64,000 nucleotides of DNA from Owenia fusiformis (lineage: Eukaryota > Annelida > Polychaeta > Sabellida > Oweniidae). Below are positions 31,640 to 43,725 of this stretch, piece by piece. Each line of letters opens with the position of its first letter. Positions within the stretch are counted from its first letter, which is position 1. Under the pieces are notes generated by a model, which saw only the letters and a list, made by a program, of their open reading frames with translations, was not told the DNA's origin and made no database searches. The position numbers and the translations under genes were made by a program. Location of the stretch: the NCBI GenBank assembly GCA_903813345.2, contig CAIIXF020000011.1:11692842-11756841 (forward strand), given 5' to 3'.

Positions 31640-32883
31640 TGAAGTGGGGAATATTCGCCCGTGCCTGACTAACGTTTAGTAACCGTATCCTACTATTAAC
31701 ATACGAGTAAAATATTTGGACACAACTCGACCTCCTTCTTGGTAAAAACGATGAAAATAAAGAAGTCCTCCGACGGAGGTTCGTCGGTTTTGTAATAAAC
31801 ACGTAACGTCTTTGTAACCAGATGAGGACCAGTGCCCTTTATACTATTCAATTACGGAATATTTCACAAGAACACAATTCAACGGTTTACTACAATCCGC
31901 AAGCTACTGACTGTTACACTAAGATATTCTCAAATTGTGGAATCATGATATAATCTAACATAACACGACATCGTAACCATTATAGACCAACATCTATCCG
32001 TAAAATTATTAATAATGACAGAACATGAGAGGAATCATATAAAAATCACCTCCAAAATGAAAATAGGAAAATTGATATGGATTATTCAAAAAGCCTATCG
32101 ACCCGCTTACATTTTGACCCGTTAACATTTACCCTTTTTATTTCTTTTTCATAATAAGTCTTATTAACGTCAAAAAATAACACGATTGTTTCGCGTGACT
32201 GATAAAAAGAGCAATAAAATATATGCTATGTTTATACACAGCTGATCGATTTGATGATTTCTATAGGGGCTTGATTACAACCAATTATCCGATGATTTCC
32301 ATTACAGAATGAAAAAAAGAAAAATGGCCTGTCTAATGCAGGATTTTGCGGCAAACATCGGACACAGCGGAAGCGTTTAGAGAAGTTTGACAGTTGTCAG
32401 GGGAGTTGTGAAGAAAGAATGACGTGCACATTTTCATTTATTTCGCTATTCTGTTTATTTTTCAATTCAATTTAGATTCATAAGTAATAAATTTGAAGTG
32501 AAACTTCGTCCCACCGAGACATGTTATTGTTAACCTTGTACGAAATCCAGGGGGTGATGTTTTGGGACCGTTTGGTTCGCTAATAGCTCACTAATTACTT
32601 CGTTGTGAGCGTCTCAACTGAACAAATAGACATCGTTTCACAACGTTGCGCATTTCAAGGCAATGCACCGACAACTATCAGTTCGAATAACGTCGAAAGA
32701 AATCATACCTTGAAATATGACAAATACACTTTCAGAATTAAAAATTTATTAAAATCATGGAAGGATTTAAACCTGACTGCAAATTTATGTAAACATTAGA
32801 ATAAGGGACAATAGATAAGTGGGGATGATATGACAATTGGCCTGCATTAAAAACAGAACGTGTGTTCCCATATTCATTGAACA
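31640..32883. other. non-coding stretch, nothing recognised
   Basis: No supported exon, repeat terminus or RNA gene. A short frame near 32605-32799 has a GTG start and no flanking splice consensus. Confidence 0.35.
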
Positions 32884-32915
32884 ATGGCAAACCCTGACTC
32901 GAATCAAATGCCAAG
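32884..32915 (+). CDS. candidate first coding exon MANPDSNQMP
   Basis: CAATGGC gives a strong start context. The frame encodes MANPDSNQMP and runs into AAG|GTAAGTGA, a perfect 5' splice site at 32916, ending in phase 2. Very short exons are hard to prove, but the start context and ideal donor together are notable. Phase-compatible joining to the acceptor at 33404 gives only 25 more codons before a stop, so its true partner may lie further on. Confidence 0.4.
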
Positions 32916-33404
32916 GTAAGTGATTTTAATTAAGAATATCTTATGAGCGATTGGTGATGGTAGATTTCTTTCTGTGGATGATTACTATTAAGGAATAAAT
33001 AAGATACTAATTATAAATTGTCGTCAGGGGAGCTGTTCTAACACATCCAAATTGAGTAGAGGATATAAGATGAGAAAAGACTGGAGATGTTACATGTATA
33101 TATGTAATTATTATTGATTGATAGATTCAGATTGTGTTGTATGATATAAAGCATTCAAGCGGCCCAATTAGTTTATTCAACTTCAGACAAAGTATGTAAA
33201 GGAAAAAAAATTACACCATTCATTTTAGAGGATCCGTATTCACGACCTTTTCATCGAAAAGCATGTTGCAATTATGTTACAATTCCGGTTAGTAATTAGC
33301 TTGCTCAATAATGAACACGGATATGCATGATTTTTTAATCTTTACCCCATAAACAAATCATTGGAAGACTACCATTGACGCTTGATTTGTATATATGTCA
33401 ACAG

Positions 33405-33597
33405 AAATGGACATATCCAGGCCAATCATCCAGAAAGTACTCCCCAAAGGGTTCAAGAAGATGCTATTGGAATTAATTAGTATTTACTGCGCCATTCTTG
33501 TTACGCTCACCAAGCAATACAAACATCATCACATCATCGAAAACCCTTATCATGGGCTTTCAACTAGAATAGACACTTTAGTCCATATGAATATGTA
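33405..33597 (+). CDS. weak candidate exon after a T-rich CAG acceptor
   Basis: TTTGTATATATGTCAACAG (ending 33404) resembles a 3' splice site. The frame with the longest reading gives DISRPIIQKVLPKGFKKMLL onward and stops at 33596-33598, with more G/C-ending codons than its surroundings in the first half. That frame is not phase-compatible with the exon at 32884. I give it low weight. Confidence 0.2.
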
Positions 33598-33598
33598 A

Positions 33599-34990
33599 CG
33601 ATGGCTTTAAATGTGATTTGCCAAACGATTTGCTTATGAAGGCTTTTGATTTAATAGAATAATCTTGCAAAATATTTACACTACCCTAAATATGTTTCAA
33701 AACTAAAATTCTCCTACTGGATAACACGAAAAACTGAGTCTTTCTCTTATCTTTTGGGTTAGAAAGTGAATAATTTGAGTATGGCTTAATTTGCAGATTT
33801 AATTTGTTAACTTGTATTATTCAAATGTCATCGGAATAATTCTATTTCTATTGTGAATGGCGATTCATTTCCAGAAACCTACTTTGGTGGGACAATGATA
33901 GCACAAATACGACATAAACCGATTCAAAACTCTCACAGGTTACAAGTTAGACTTGTATTTATAAATGTCTCAGAGAATGAAACACGTTTCTACAATTCAG
34001 AACTTGACATCTAAAACCGTAGTGAAACAAGGGTTGACAACGCAATATGTAACGTGGCAAAATCATCATCCCAGTGCCCCAAAGGATCTCATGATCAATA
34101 GATAACAATATATACTCCTGAATAGTTTCCCTTACGATCGAGTGTTAAATGTACAATAAATATTATTACATTCCAACAACTTTTAGAACCTTCTAAATTA
34201 GAAAAATTATGTATTATTCTGCCTGAGAGGCTGAAATATTTTCTGATAGAAACACTTTCTGTTTAGATGTCTTTTAAATGTACACAATTTTAAACGACAA
34301 ATTTGGAATATCTTTTCGAAAATCTGCATTAATTAGCTCAGCAAATAAAGTAAGTAGCTTAACATATCTAACGAACTTTCCATTTATACTTCATGGATTT
34401 CCAAATATACTTTTAGGTACGGTTTGCGTAAGGTGTTGTTTGGTATTTTGTTGTTCTTATAATTCATCAACGCTCATGTCTTTATTGTCAACTGTTTTCA
34501 TGCCTTATATCTTGAATGGAAAACTATATGCTTGTAAACTATCAATTGCAAAAATAACAAACGGATGGATAATTCATCCAATCTAGGCAGGGGCAGTAAC
34601 CTTATGTTGCATGCCTATGGTATATTCGCTTTAATTTAGAATAACGGGATACGATGTTACCATCGACCAGAAACAGACATCTCCTAATCCGTGCCAGAAA
34701 AATGACAAGTTTGATAGATAATGAATTTTGATAAGTATAAACATGTTTTTCTCACGGACAATCAGATGACGATAGAGGAAAGCAAAATTAATACTTGCTC
34801 CAGTTAAAATGACTGGAACCTTCGAAAATCATTTGGTTCACCATTATAACAAGAAAAGTTGTTTAGTCTTTATTGACGTCTAGTTTTAATTTTTGAAATG
34901 CATATAAAAGCAATTCTCTGTAAAATACCATCGAGACCCAGAAAGTTCCACCGTGCCTCATTGGTGTACGTTTGGCTTAGGTACATGTAT
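33599..34990. other. non-coding stretch, nothing recognised
   Basis: AT-rich; a plus-strand frame of 102 codons at 34278-34586 has random-looking hydrophobic composition and no homology I recognise. Confidence 0.4.
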
Positions 34991-35073
34991 ACTGTATTTC
35001 TGTACCAGCTTTATAACTAATATTTCTGTACAGCTTTATAACTATATTTCTGTACAGCTTTAATTATAACTAT
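34991..35073. repeat. short tandem repeat, ~25-bp unit x3
   Basis: TATTTCTGTACAGCTTTATA is repeated three times with small length changes. Confidence 0.8.
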
Positions 35074-35390
35074 ATTTTTCTCAACCAGTGTCTCCATCAT
35101 GAACAATACAATAGGTCGCTTGACCGAAAACTTGATAAATGATTGGTTGAATGTGAAAATAAAAGCAAAATAGTATGTCTCATCCTTTTGTGATTTTATC
35201 ATGTGTAAGCTTATATTATGTGTAGGGGTCTGGTTTATGTTGTGATTTCCGTTAGAGACCTGTTCTCATTAATCTCTTCTTGCCTTTGATGCTGAGCTAT
35301 TGTGTTTTACTTGAGTCCTCGGTTAATATGGAGTTTTCCCAAAAGACGAGTTTGGCATGAAAACTATTTTACCCTATGCAGACAGATCGC

Positions 35391-36075
35391 GTAAAATCAC
35401 ATTCGCATGATGTGAGACTCGACAATAAGCAGGAAACTAGAACTATTTTGTCACTCATGTTGCTAATTAGTTATAAATGGTAGATGACAGTCACATTAAG
35501 TTCTACAAGTATCATTGTTCCGCAACTAGTTACTTCGACGGAATGTCAATATAACAAAATGGATGAACTTCCTGGTTACGAGTTTTTTGCTTTCTCGATT
35601 TAAACCTACGTATATATCAAATTGCAGATTATAATTTGGCACAAAGCTAGAAATTATACTCTGACAACATGAATTACAGCTTTATCTTAAAATTCCAAAC
35701 CGAGAGAATTTCTAAAAGCTAGACTATATTGTCTATATTTGCGCCAAATGATAATCTGCAACATGACTTAGTTTAAATCGGGAAAGTACGTATGAGAATA
35801 GCAATTACGTTCTGATATTTCATGGTAACTCGTTTAAAATGTGGAGGCGGTGATTGGAATTACGGTGTTAAAGACAAAACAGCAACAGAACATGTGTAGA
35901 TTTCTTTGAAAAACGAAGAAATATACGTTACTTATCGAAGTTTTCAAAACAGAAAAATATGTATAAATAGTAAAGCTTACAGGTCTAATTCCCCCAGGTT
36001 GCATGGGCATTTGTTTCATGTACTTGACGAGTATCGCATCATGCGAATGTAATTTTAACCGATATGACTGCATGG
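35391..36075. repeat. imperfect long inverted repeat
   Basis: Outer words CACATTCGCATGATGTGAGA (about 35399) and ATCGCATCATGCGAATGTAA (about 36032) are complementary, as are TACCCTATGCAG (about 35369) and CTGCATGGGAT (about 36069). An inner pair, TTGCAGATTATAATTTGGC (35622) and GCCAAATGATAATCTGCAA (35743), lies inside. It is probably an old fold-back element. Confidence 0.5.
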
Positions 36076-36287
36076 GATGTATTTTTTTAACAGCCCGAGA
36101 CAGGTTTAACCGTTTATGTATTAACGTACCTGCTTGATCTCTTTGAAAGTGCGATTACTTATAAACACAACTAATTTGTTTGTTCTATGCACCAGAAGCA
36201 GTTAAAGCAATCTTGATAGATCCCTTTTCATAAACACACTACTCTTGATATGGAAGCAAAAAGCTGCGTTGGAAAACCTTAAGTATA

Positions 36288-36380
36288 CAGGGGCGTAGTC
36301 AGCTTTCAGTCAAGGGGTGCGATCGCCCAAATCTTTTTCGGTTTTCAATCAGGAGGTGCGATCGTGACAAAAGCAAGGCA
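36288..36380 (+). mobile_element. hAT-like terminus, partial
   Basis: CAGGGGCGTAGTCAGC followed by GGGGTGCGATCGCCC is the style of end seen in many animal hAT-type non-autonomous elements. No matching right end was found, so this is a solo or truncated end. Confidence 0.4.
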
Positions 36381-36525
36381 AAACTCCTTTTTAAAAGAGT
36401 GTTTTGAATTTTACAAAAATTGATGCAACTTCCTATAAAATTGAGCTAGAAGCTTCAAATAAAAAACATTTTAAAGCTCTTTTTATCTTTTCTAATCTAA
36501 TGCTTTTATTCTATCATGGCACCCC

Positions 36526-36620
36526 CCCCCGCGAAGTCTCGCGAGTTGCCCGGATATAACCGAGCGATGGCCTTAAATCACGTGATTTTTCACGAGGAAT
36601 CTCGATATAACGCCGCCTTT
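36526..36620. promoter_or_regulatory. CpG-rich patch with TCTCGCGAG and TCACGTGA
   Basis: TCTCGCGAGT (36536-36545) is one base from the TCTCGCGAGA motif bound by BANP at CpG promoters. TCACGTGA (36578-36585) is an E-box of the USF/TFE type. The patch has several CpGs in an otherwise AT-rich region. Both strands carry open frames here because of base composition, and I do not call either as a gene. Confidence 0.35.
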
Positions 36621-37016
36621 TGGCCATTAAGGAGAGTATTGTTAAGTATAAACTCCGCGAAAAATTCTGATTATTCTCCTGCACCATTCCAAAAAATGAG
36701 ACACATTTTGACAAGTATTTTCTCGGCATCTCAGTGATAAACCTATTCTACTGAAAATATGTACAAAGTTCAGCCTAAGTAGTCGTTTGCAACAACAACT
36801 TTTCGATTTGGCGCCAAAATAACCTCTCTGGTCAGATTACCTCAAAATTAGGCGAAAATAACAACTTTTCAGAGGTTGACAGTCATTTTTTTATACATCG
36901 CATGCATGTTTTGTGGGGAAATATCACAAGCTTTGTACTCACAATAACAAAAGAGATGTTATTTGTGCTAATATAAGATTTTTACATTGGGTTTAATACA
37001 ACTTTAAGGTAATTGA

Positions 37017-37262
37017 AAGCAAAAAATCGAGAAAGGGGCGTGCCTTAATGTAATAAAATCTAAAAAATCGTAAAAGAGGCGTGGTTCAAGGTAATTCAAA
37101 GCGAAAAAAAACGAAAAGGGACGTGGTGTAGGGTAATTAAAAGCGAAAAAAATCAAAAAGGAGGCGTGGATTTATGTAAAAAAGCGAAAAAAACGATAAA
37201 GGGGCGTGGTTTAATGTTTAAAAAATTGAAAAACGATAAAGGGGTGTGTTTTATGATAATTC
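37017..37262. repeat. degenerate ~45-50-bp tandem array with GGGGCGTGG boxes
   Basis: Five to six units of the pattern AAAGCGAAAAAAACGATAAA then GGGGCGTGG and TTTAATGTAAT. Each unit carries GGGGCGTG, AGGCGTGG or GGACGTGG, a KLF/Sp-like box. Confidence 0.75.
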
Positions 37263-38923
37263 GTTGATAATTGATGTATAGGGGAATGGGCAATATTTTG
37301 TTATGTACTAGTATTCAATTGTATTTTGAATATTTTTCATGGGCCCCTGCCATGGGCTAAGGGCAATAGAAATATTATCAGAGAAGATTAATACGACTCT
37401 ATTGCTGCCATCTTTATATAACCCTAACCCTATCGAGAATAAACCTCGATTCGTTTATCAAACACTTGATGGCGCTGTACCGGGAGAAAAAACTTTTTAT
37501 AGAGGAAACCAAATTACAAAAAGAGATTCTTTGTTAAACATCAAACAAACAAAATCTACTTTGTCTTGGCTCGAGAGGAAATCTTCTTTTTGTATTAAAT
37601 GGAATAAAGCAGTCATTGATATCACAGTCAATATTGTACAACGAAAATGTGTATTCTGCCCAAGTTAGAAATTTTCATTCAAAAATGGACATTACTTTGG
37701 TTTGGGCATGGGCCATGGTTTGGTACTATTGTCTCTTGACTCATTCGATAGTCCCAAAGATGGTCGAATCTTGGAGAGCCATACCTCTTTTGATTTTTTA
37801 AAATAGATACGAATTAATGTAAGGGTTCTCGTGCATCTAAAAGGTTCGTCATATTGAAGCCACTTATAGCCATTGCGCATCTCATGTATACTGACGCAGT
37901 CAAATTATTGAACAAATGAGAAATTATCCCAACTAAAAGCAGAGAGAGAATATTTAAAGCGCTTTTAATTTATTCTCTATCAAACACAATTTTTTTTATA
38001 AATTCACACTAGTACCATTGCATCACCGAGTAACATTTTGGGGCATTTCATATGATCCATATTTCATTACATACATTTTTAGTTTGCGTGGGGTCTGTGG
38101 AAATGGATGCCTTGCTTGTCTAAACACCAGTATGTGTTTTGTGTAGTATGCCATAATTTGCACATGTTTAGACAAACTTAACTTGCTTCATTCACGGCTG
38201 ATCTACTTCGAACATGACAATAATGATGTTTGATGCACCTCTTTGGAGGATCCGATTCAACTTTTCAAATTGCATAATATATGATAAACAACTTGAACAA
38301 CATTATGCTTCAACTGTTTTGAAAATATGTGAATGATAGCCGCTGTAGAGACCGATATATCATACAGTATACACCTGCTACGTGGAACTTTAAACATTTT
38401 ACTTCTGATCTTGTATCTGTTCATATCTCAGTTTTTTAAATAAACACATTTTTCTTGTTTCGATTTGCTTCAACCAGAGCGTTGCAACTCAAGATTGTTG
38501 CGGTAGAATTTCAGTTTGGACACGTTTTATATGTTGTCTTTTGTCACGTCTTTGAACAGTTTTCTGCGGGGAGTCGCGGGTTGACTTTTACATCCATTTG
38601 CTAAAATTTACATGTTTAAAAGAGCTTCGCTTTGTCGTGTCTTGAGACAGATTGGAATAGTTTCGCCAAGTATCTTGACGTGTTTTGGGTCAAATTAAGC
38701 GAATTTTACATTGTCTTGTCGTGAGTCTCGGGCCAATTTAGGCGATTTTTCATTTTCTTTTATTCTTTTGCCAGTTTAAAACGAGTTCAACCTTGTCCTG
38801 GCGTGTTTAAACGAGTTTCAACTTGCAATTGTCTAAACGTGTTCAGGCTAGCATAAACAAAGTGTTTACATTGAAATTACCCTAAGTTCTGAAGACAAGT
38901 TATCAAAGACAACTTGGTACCCA
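37263..38923. other. non-coding stretch, nothing recognised
   Basis: Plus-strand frames at 37339-37801 lack start or splice support. From 38560 to 38840 the text repeats loosely spaced CTTGTCGTG/GAGTTT words without a clear period. Confidence 0.4.
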
Positions 38924-39268
38924 TTTTTTTAATCATTTATTCCATAAATTCCCCCATTTAATCAAATCCATTGTAATATTAATGACATCTCATCACATCA
39001 GAGATAGACTAGTAAACATTTACATTTACATCACAATTTTTTTAAATCATTTATTCCATAAATTCCCCCATTGAATCAAATCCATTGTAATATTAATGAC
39101 AACTCATCACATCAGAGATAGACTAGTAAACATTTACATTTACATCACAATTTTTTTAAATCATTTATTCCATAAATTCGCCCATTTAATCAAATCCGGA
39201 CCATTGTAATGATAACTCCTCAAATCAGAGATAGACTAGTAAACATTTATAAAATTTACATCACAATT
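38924..39268. repeat. 114-bp tandem repeat, three copies
   Basis: Units start TTTTTTTAAATCATTTATTC at about 38924, 39037 and 39151. Copies 1 and 2 are nearly identical; copy 3 has small insertions and deletions (AAATCCGGACC). Each includes CATCAGAGATAGACTAGTAA. Confidence 0.9.
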
Positions 39269-40145
39269 GCACGCTTAACAACAAATAACAAATAAGTATG
39301 AATGATCAGTCTTGCAGATTGACGAAAATAGGTTATACCTAATTTTAAGTCAACAAAACTAGAGTCAAGGGCTATAAATTAATTGAATGTTTTATAGATG
39401 GCATGGTAGGACGAAATGATTATCTGAAAAATAGTTTTCTATTTTCTACCGTGGTGTTGATCTTGAAACTCTACATGTCAGTAACTTAGCAACTTATCAA
39501 CTACTTGAGCCTATTTATATTATATTCCGCAAACGATTTTGACAGAGCTGGATTTATTTACGGTATACGGTATATTTTATGGACTAATCAACGATTGTTT
39601 ATTTTACAGCCCCCCCCCCCTCCTCCCTAAAACGCTCGTAACACTATCCCCCCTATCGAACCGCATGTTAAAACGTTTTTAATATTCGGCGGATTTAGCA
39701 AGTTCACCGGAGTCATTCCCTTTCAGATGTCATTGACGAAAAAAAATATGAAAGTTCAATCCAAACATAGAAGTAAACATCCCTCAACATGCTATTCAAC
39801 ATTTTGTCAGATCCAACTTTATGAGCAGAGTGCATGTTTCGAACAATATATCACAGGCCCGTAGCCAGGAGGGGGGGGGGCTTTGGGGGCTCGTATGAGC
39901 CACCCCCCTCCCCCTCCTGATATCTCCTAAAAAATGTGGACCTACCTTTTTGCTTACTTGATGAAAAAGTTGCTCTTCCCCACATTCACTGGGCAATTAA
40001 GATTTAAAAACTGGCATTACTGCGCATTGTTTTTCGAATTTGGGCATTATTTTCCAAAATTTGGCCCAATTTTTTTCGCGGACATATTTGTGCTCCTTTC
40101 CCTCTGTTTTTTAGGATCATCCTTTGTGTTTTGTTAAACATAGCC

Positions 40146-40547
40146 TTCTGGCGGTTCCAGAGGGGGGAGGCATAGGTCCGACCCCCTATGATGGGCCCAG
40201 AAAAAAATGATGGCCCAAAAATATTGTAAATAGTGGGCCTTTTTGGGCATTACTTGACCTTTTTGGGCCTTATTTCTTTCAACATCAGGCCAAATTTTCA
40301 AAAAACGGGCTATAAATTTTCAAAATGTTGGCCCGAATTTTGGTTTTAGGGCCCTAAAAATTTTACGTTGGGCCCTAGGATGGGCCCAGAAAAAAATATT
40401 GTTTCATTGTTAGGCCAAATTTTCAAAAAACGTGCCATAGATTTTCTAAATTTTGGCCCAAGAAGTTTTTCCGTGCAAGCGCGGATATTTTTTCCTGGCT
40501 TGAAATGTGGGTCCTCTCCCCCTTGTTACCTTCCGGATCCGCCACTG
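40146..40547. mobile_element. short 'GGATCCGCC' repeat element, copy 3 (nested)
   Basis: Left TTCTGGCGGTTCCAGAGG is a mutated form of CACTGGCGGATCCAGGG; right CTTCCGGATCCGCCACTG is intact. The inside repeats GGGCCCAGAAAAAAAT and TTGGCCCAATTTT words, and part of it is duplicated (about 40190 and 40381). Confidence 0.65.
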
Positions 40548-40594
40548 TCCTTTACAATACAAATCGGCTTGGTTTAGCATGGGGAATTTTTTTT

Positions 40595-40645
40595 TGGGGG
40601 GGGGGTTGCGGGGGGTCGACTCCCCCCCCCCCCCCCCCCCCCCCC
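40595..40645. repeat. G and C homopolymer tracts
   Basis: A G-rich run (40597-40615) and a C run of about 24 (40622-40645) lie at the right end of the 39854 element. Length is unreliable in assemblies. Confidence 0.8.
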
Positions 40646-41299
40646 TTATAAAAAGCTGGCTACGTATTATTGAATCGAATTTGATTTTTTCATCCTGAGA
40701 ATGTTCGATTGTTTGTTCCATCGGTACCTGTTACACTGCTGGGTTGAGTCTAACGAAGCATTTTTGTAACGAAGGTTAGCGAAAAAATTGTGTCCACACT
40801 GGCTCTATTCAACCCTAACGAAGCAATTATTTGGTGTTACACTGCACTTAAAATGCTTCGTTGCGCGTGCGCATTACTCATCTGCCCCACCTACTTATTA
40901 TGATTAATATTTTTATTCTTTTGATATAAACCATTGATCAAACTCAAAAATCTAATTTTTAATGTTTATTTTAACAAATCAGCACAGAAAAAGACTAGTT
41001 CAAAATTCTCGGGAAAATAAAAGAAGATGAATGTGATAATTCCGTACACATGTCCATACATTTTTCCTATCATTTCGATTTTTATATATTTCAGCTGTCA
41101 ATACGATTACAAGTATTGTTTTCATTTTCTATCATTTCCTTTGGAAAACATATGGAATAAAAATAGGCCTATGTTAATTACTAGGAGGAATTGGATTTTG
41201 GGTTTATACAGACGACTAGTATGTAAAATCGTATAAAAACGTTCAATTTCCAAATGGACTTCTCAGCTATATTTCAAATAGTGTAGCCATTACTAAAAT

Positions 41300-41855
41300 G
41301 TCTCGGTGTTCGGCTGGTGGTTTAACTCACGCGGTCCTAACTTCGATCGTTAATTTGAATGTTCGACCTACCAGATGCTTGAAAATCAAGGATTGCGATT
41401 GTCTCATACTGCACCGTTTTACTTCAAACCTATACCATTAAAAATAAAACAAAAATGCCTTTCTGTCGGTGCATTACTTTATGGTAAAGAGTCCCTCGTT
41501 CTAGCAGCGTTTTGGTCCCAAGCTGTTAGAAGGCCTTCTTACAGCTAAGGACCAAAATGCCGCTGGAAGTACGGACTCTGTTTAAGAGAATAATGTACCA
41601 TCAGAAAGGGATATTTGTTATGCTTTGAATGGAACAAGTTTGAAGAAAACGGTGCAGTATGAGACTCGTAATCCTTGATTTTCAAACATCCGGTAGGTCA
41701 AAAATTCAAATTAACGGTCGAAGTTCGGACCGCGTGTAACTACTATTTCATGACCAATTCATTTTAATATGATTATTACCCGTCTCGCCAATACTCCATG
41801 CATATTTGAGTGAGTTTGACATGAATTAGTATGTTAATCCACCAGCCGTCTGCTG
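41300..41855. mobile_element. fold-back element nested in the CCTGTTACAC element
   Basis: Outer words TTCGGCTGGTGGTTTAAC and GTTAATCCACCAGCCGTC are inverted. Long arms of about 230 bp follow, complementary through CGCGGTCC, ATCAAGGATT, CTCATACTGCACCG and CATTTTGGTCC, around a centre at about 41535. Part of the right arm is separated from its tip by about 90 bp. Confidence 0.7.
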
Positions 41856-42262
41856 AATTCGAAAATGGCGCAAATAGGAAGAAACTTGAATATCAGTTGT
41901 AAGCATCGTCTTACGACACATCAATAGTGTTTGGGGCTGGCCTACGACATGCAGCCTCTCTGTGGCAAATATCTGTCGACAAGAAACAATTTTGGCCACC
42001 GTTCCTTGTCCGCAGGTTTTACCGTATTTGTATACGGAAGTTTTGAAACGTAATTAATTCAATATATTTAAACATGGAGTTTAAATTCAATTACAATTTA
42101 AAATCGTCGAAGAATAAAATAATGGAACGACTAGTACAAGTACATGTATTGCAATGGGGCGATAGCCAGTTGAATACGATTTTTGAAGAGAGACATTTTC
42201 GAATCAATCGAATCGGCTATATTCCCTGATGTGATTCACCGGGAAGCACTTGTATCAGTATC

Positions 42263-42649
42263 ATGGTATTAACACCTTTAGAATTACATTCAAGGTATAA
42301 TTATTCGAGGCGCAAGAAAAAATTAATATTAAACATGTATGCCACAACTTTCTATTTAGTAAGCATATCTTATGTAATTTCAAAAGTTTACCCTTCCACA
42401 CATGAGACGGAGTTTTCCGAAAGGAGAGGGACATTTAAATCAGTTTATTCTCTAATAGATCAGATAAACGTTTCAAAACTACCGTATACATATACGGTAA
42501 AACCTGTGTTTTTTAGATTTAATACTTTTTGTCATATCAATGCGAGCAAAGGCAGGGAATCGAATGAAATGCTACGAAAGACGGTAAATCACATTTGTAC
42601 GTGGCGTTTAGGGGTTGAGTTAGCGTCAATCAGTGACGCAAATAGGTAA
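42263..42649 (+). CDS. hypothetical 128-codon ORF inside a TIR element
   Basis: ATG frame starting MVLTPLELHSRYNYSRRKKK and ending LASISDANR. I recognise no domain. It overlaps the right part of an inverted repeat (GGTTTTACCGTATTTGTATA at 42015 against TATACATATACGGTAAAACC at 42485). The last codons read AAT AG|GTAATT, so the stop lies in a donor-like site and the frame could be a phase-2 exon instead. Long for chance in AT-rich DNA, but unsupported otherwise. Confidence 0.3.
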   Translation: MVLTPLELHSRYNYSRRKKKLILNMYATTFYLVSISYVISKVYPSTHETEFSERRGTFKSVYSLIDQINVSKLPYTYTVKPVFFRFNTFCHINASKGRESNEMLRKTVNHICTWRLGVELASISDANR

Positions 42650-42987
42650 TTATTTTATTCAAAACGTAGCATTATAATAATACGTACTTAAAAACATGTT
42701 CTTTCCTCGCGATTCCTCTCGTTTAATACAAAATGATGAATGTGCTCTTTATTACGCGCATGCGCAAACCGCCAACTAAGCATTTTCTAACGAAGCTACC
42801 TGTTACACAGGCCAAAAAAGCTTCGTTGGGAGCTAACCTTCGTTGGATTTTCTACTCATTTGCTTCGTTATCAACTAAGCTTTTCCAACGAAGGCGGAGG
42901 TGTTACACAGGCCCAAAATTGCTTCGTTACGAAGCTTTTTGTCAAATTGCTTCGTAACGAAGCATTTCAACTGGCCTGTGTAACAGG

Positions 42988-43725
42988 GGTCATCGTTGGC
43001 TTTAGATGGCATTTTCAGTGGAATTAGGATTTATGTATAAAAGTCTTAAAACGCTCACTACGACGCTTTGCTCGAGTCGAGTTTCATCCGAGTTGGAGTT
43101 TCCTCCTTTTGGGAGACAATATGGTGAATAGTAATGGAACCATTCCATTTAAATGTGGTAAGATGTAGCCTAACACAAACATGTAATGTCAAATCGCTTT
43201 TAATCTGATTTCTGATATAGTTTTCTACAGGTATTTTGTAAGGTATTTTGTAAGTTTATTTGTTCCCGATTCACCATCTGATAACACGCCTCATATTGCA
43301 GATAAAAGGTAATGTTTTATTTGGCTAAATCAACAGACCACTGGCCAGGCTACATTCTTTATATTTCTCTAGGGCCGTAGATGCGTAATCGAATCATGCG
43401 AATTAATTCAGTTGGCTTGTTGGCAATGCTATTTGGTGCTAAATTGATTTAGCTTGTGGAGGTAACTTATTGTTTATGGGCGTTTTGGGTTGCCTTAATT
43501 CGTTATACTCTAATAGATTTTTTCAAATTAAAATGATGTTCCATCAGTCAAAAACGCAATAAGTAGCTATAAACCAGTCAGAGAGGTAAACAATTGGATT
43601 TGAATATAAATGCATCATTTGACAAAACAAGCGATGTGAACCCCTATAAATGATATGAATCCGACTATTTCTTACATGCATATACCCCATAAACAATTTA
43701 TTTAGAACCAAGCACGTCTCTCTCA
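42988..43725. other. non-coding stretch, nothing recognised
   Basis: No repeat end or exon was supported. It ends in a strong acceptor-like tract, GTCTCTCTCAG (about 43715-43725). Confidence 0.4.

Larger units (their letters stand above)
39854..40664. mobile_element. CGTAGCCAG-ended element carrying a nested insertion
   Basis: Left CAGGCCCGTAGCCAGGAGGG and right AAAAAGCTGGCTACG are inverted ends next to G and C tracts. The style matches hAT-like non-autonomous elements. The 'GGATCCGCC' element at 40146-40547 sits inside it. The right tip is incomplete, lacking the expected GGGCCTG. Confidence 0.6.
40727..42987. mobile_element. 2.3-kb CCTGTTACAC-ended element with CTTCGTTACGAAG subterminal repeats
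   Basis: Left CCTGTTACACTGCTGGG and right CTGGCCTGTGTAACAGG are inverted ends. Subterminal zones on both sides carry repeated AACGAAG/CTTCGTT words, including the palindrome CTTCGTAACGAAG near 42950. More CTGTTACACAGGCC copies appear at 42811 and 42901, so the right end is built of repeated modules. It contains a nested fold-back (41300-41855) and one 128-codon ORF. No known transposase is recognised, so the class is open. Confidence 0.7.

Noticed and set aside
34278-34586. 102-codon plus-strand frame
   Set aside because: AT-rich hydrophobic composition with no recognisable domain; likely chance.
36514-36737. Open frames on both strands (for example MAPPPAKSRELPGYNRAM)
   Set aside because: Both strands are open because of local GC content; neither has splice or homology support.
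42733-42957. 74-codon plus-strand frame
   Set aside because: It lies across the CTTCGTT repeat modules at the right end of a TIR element.
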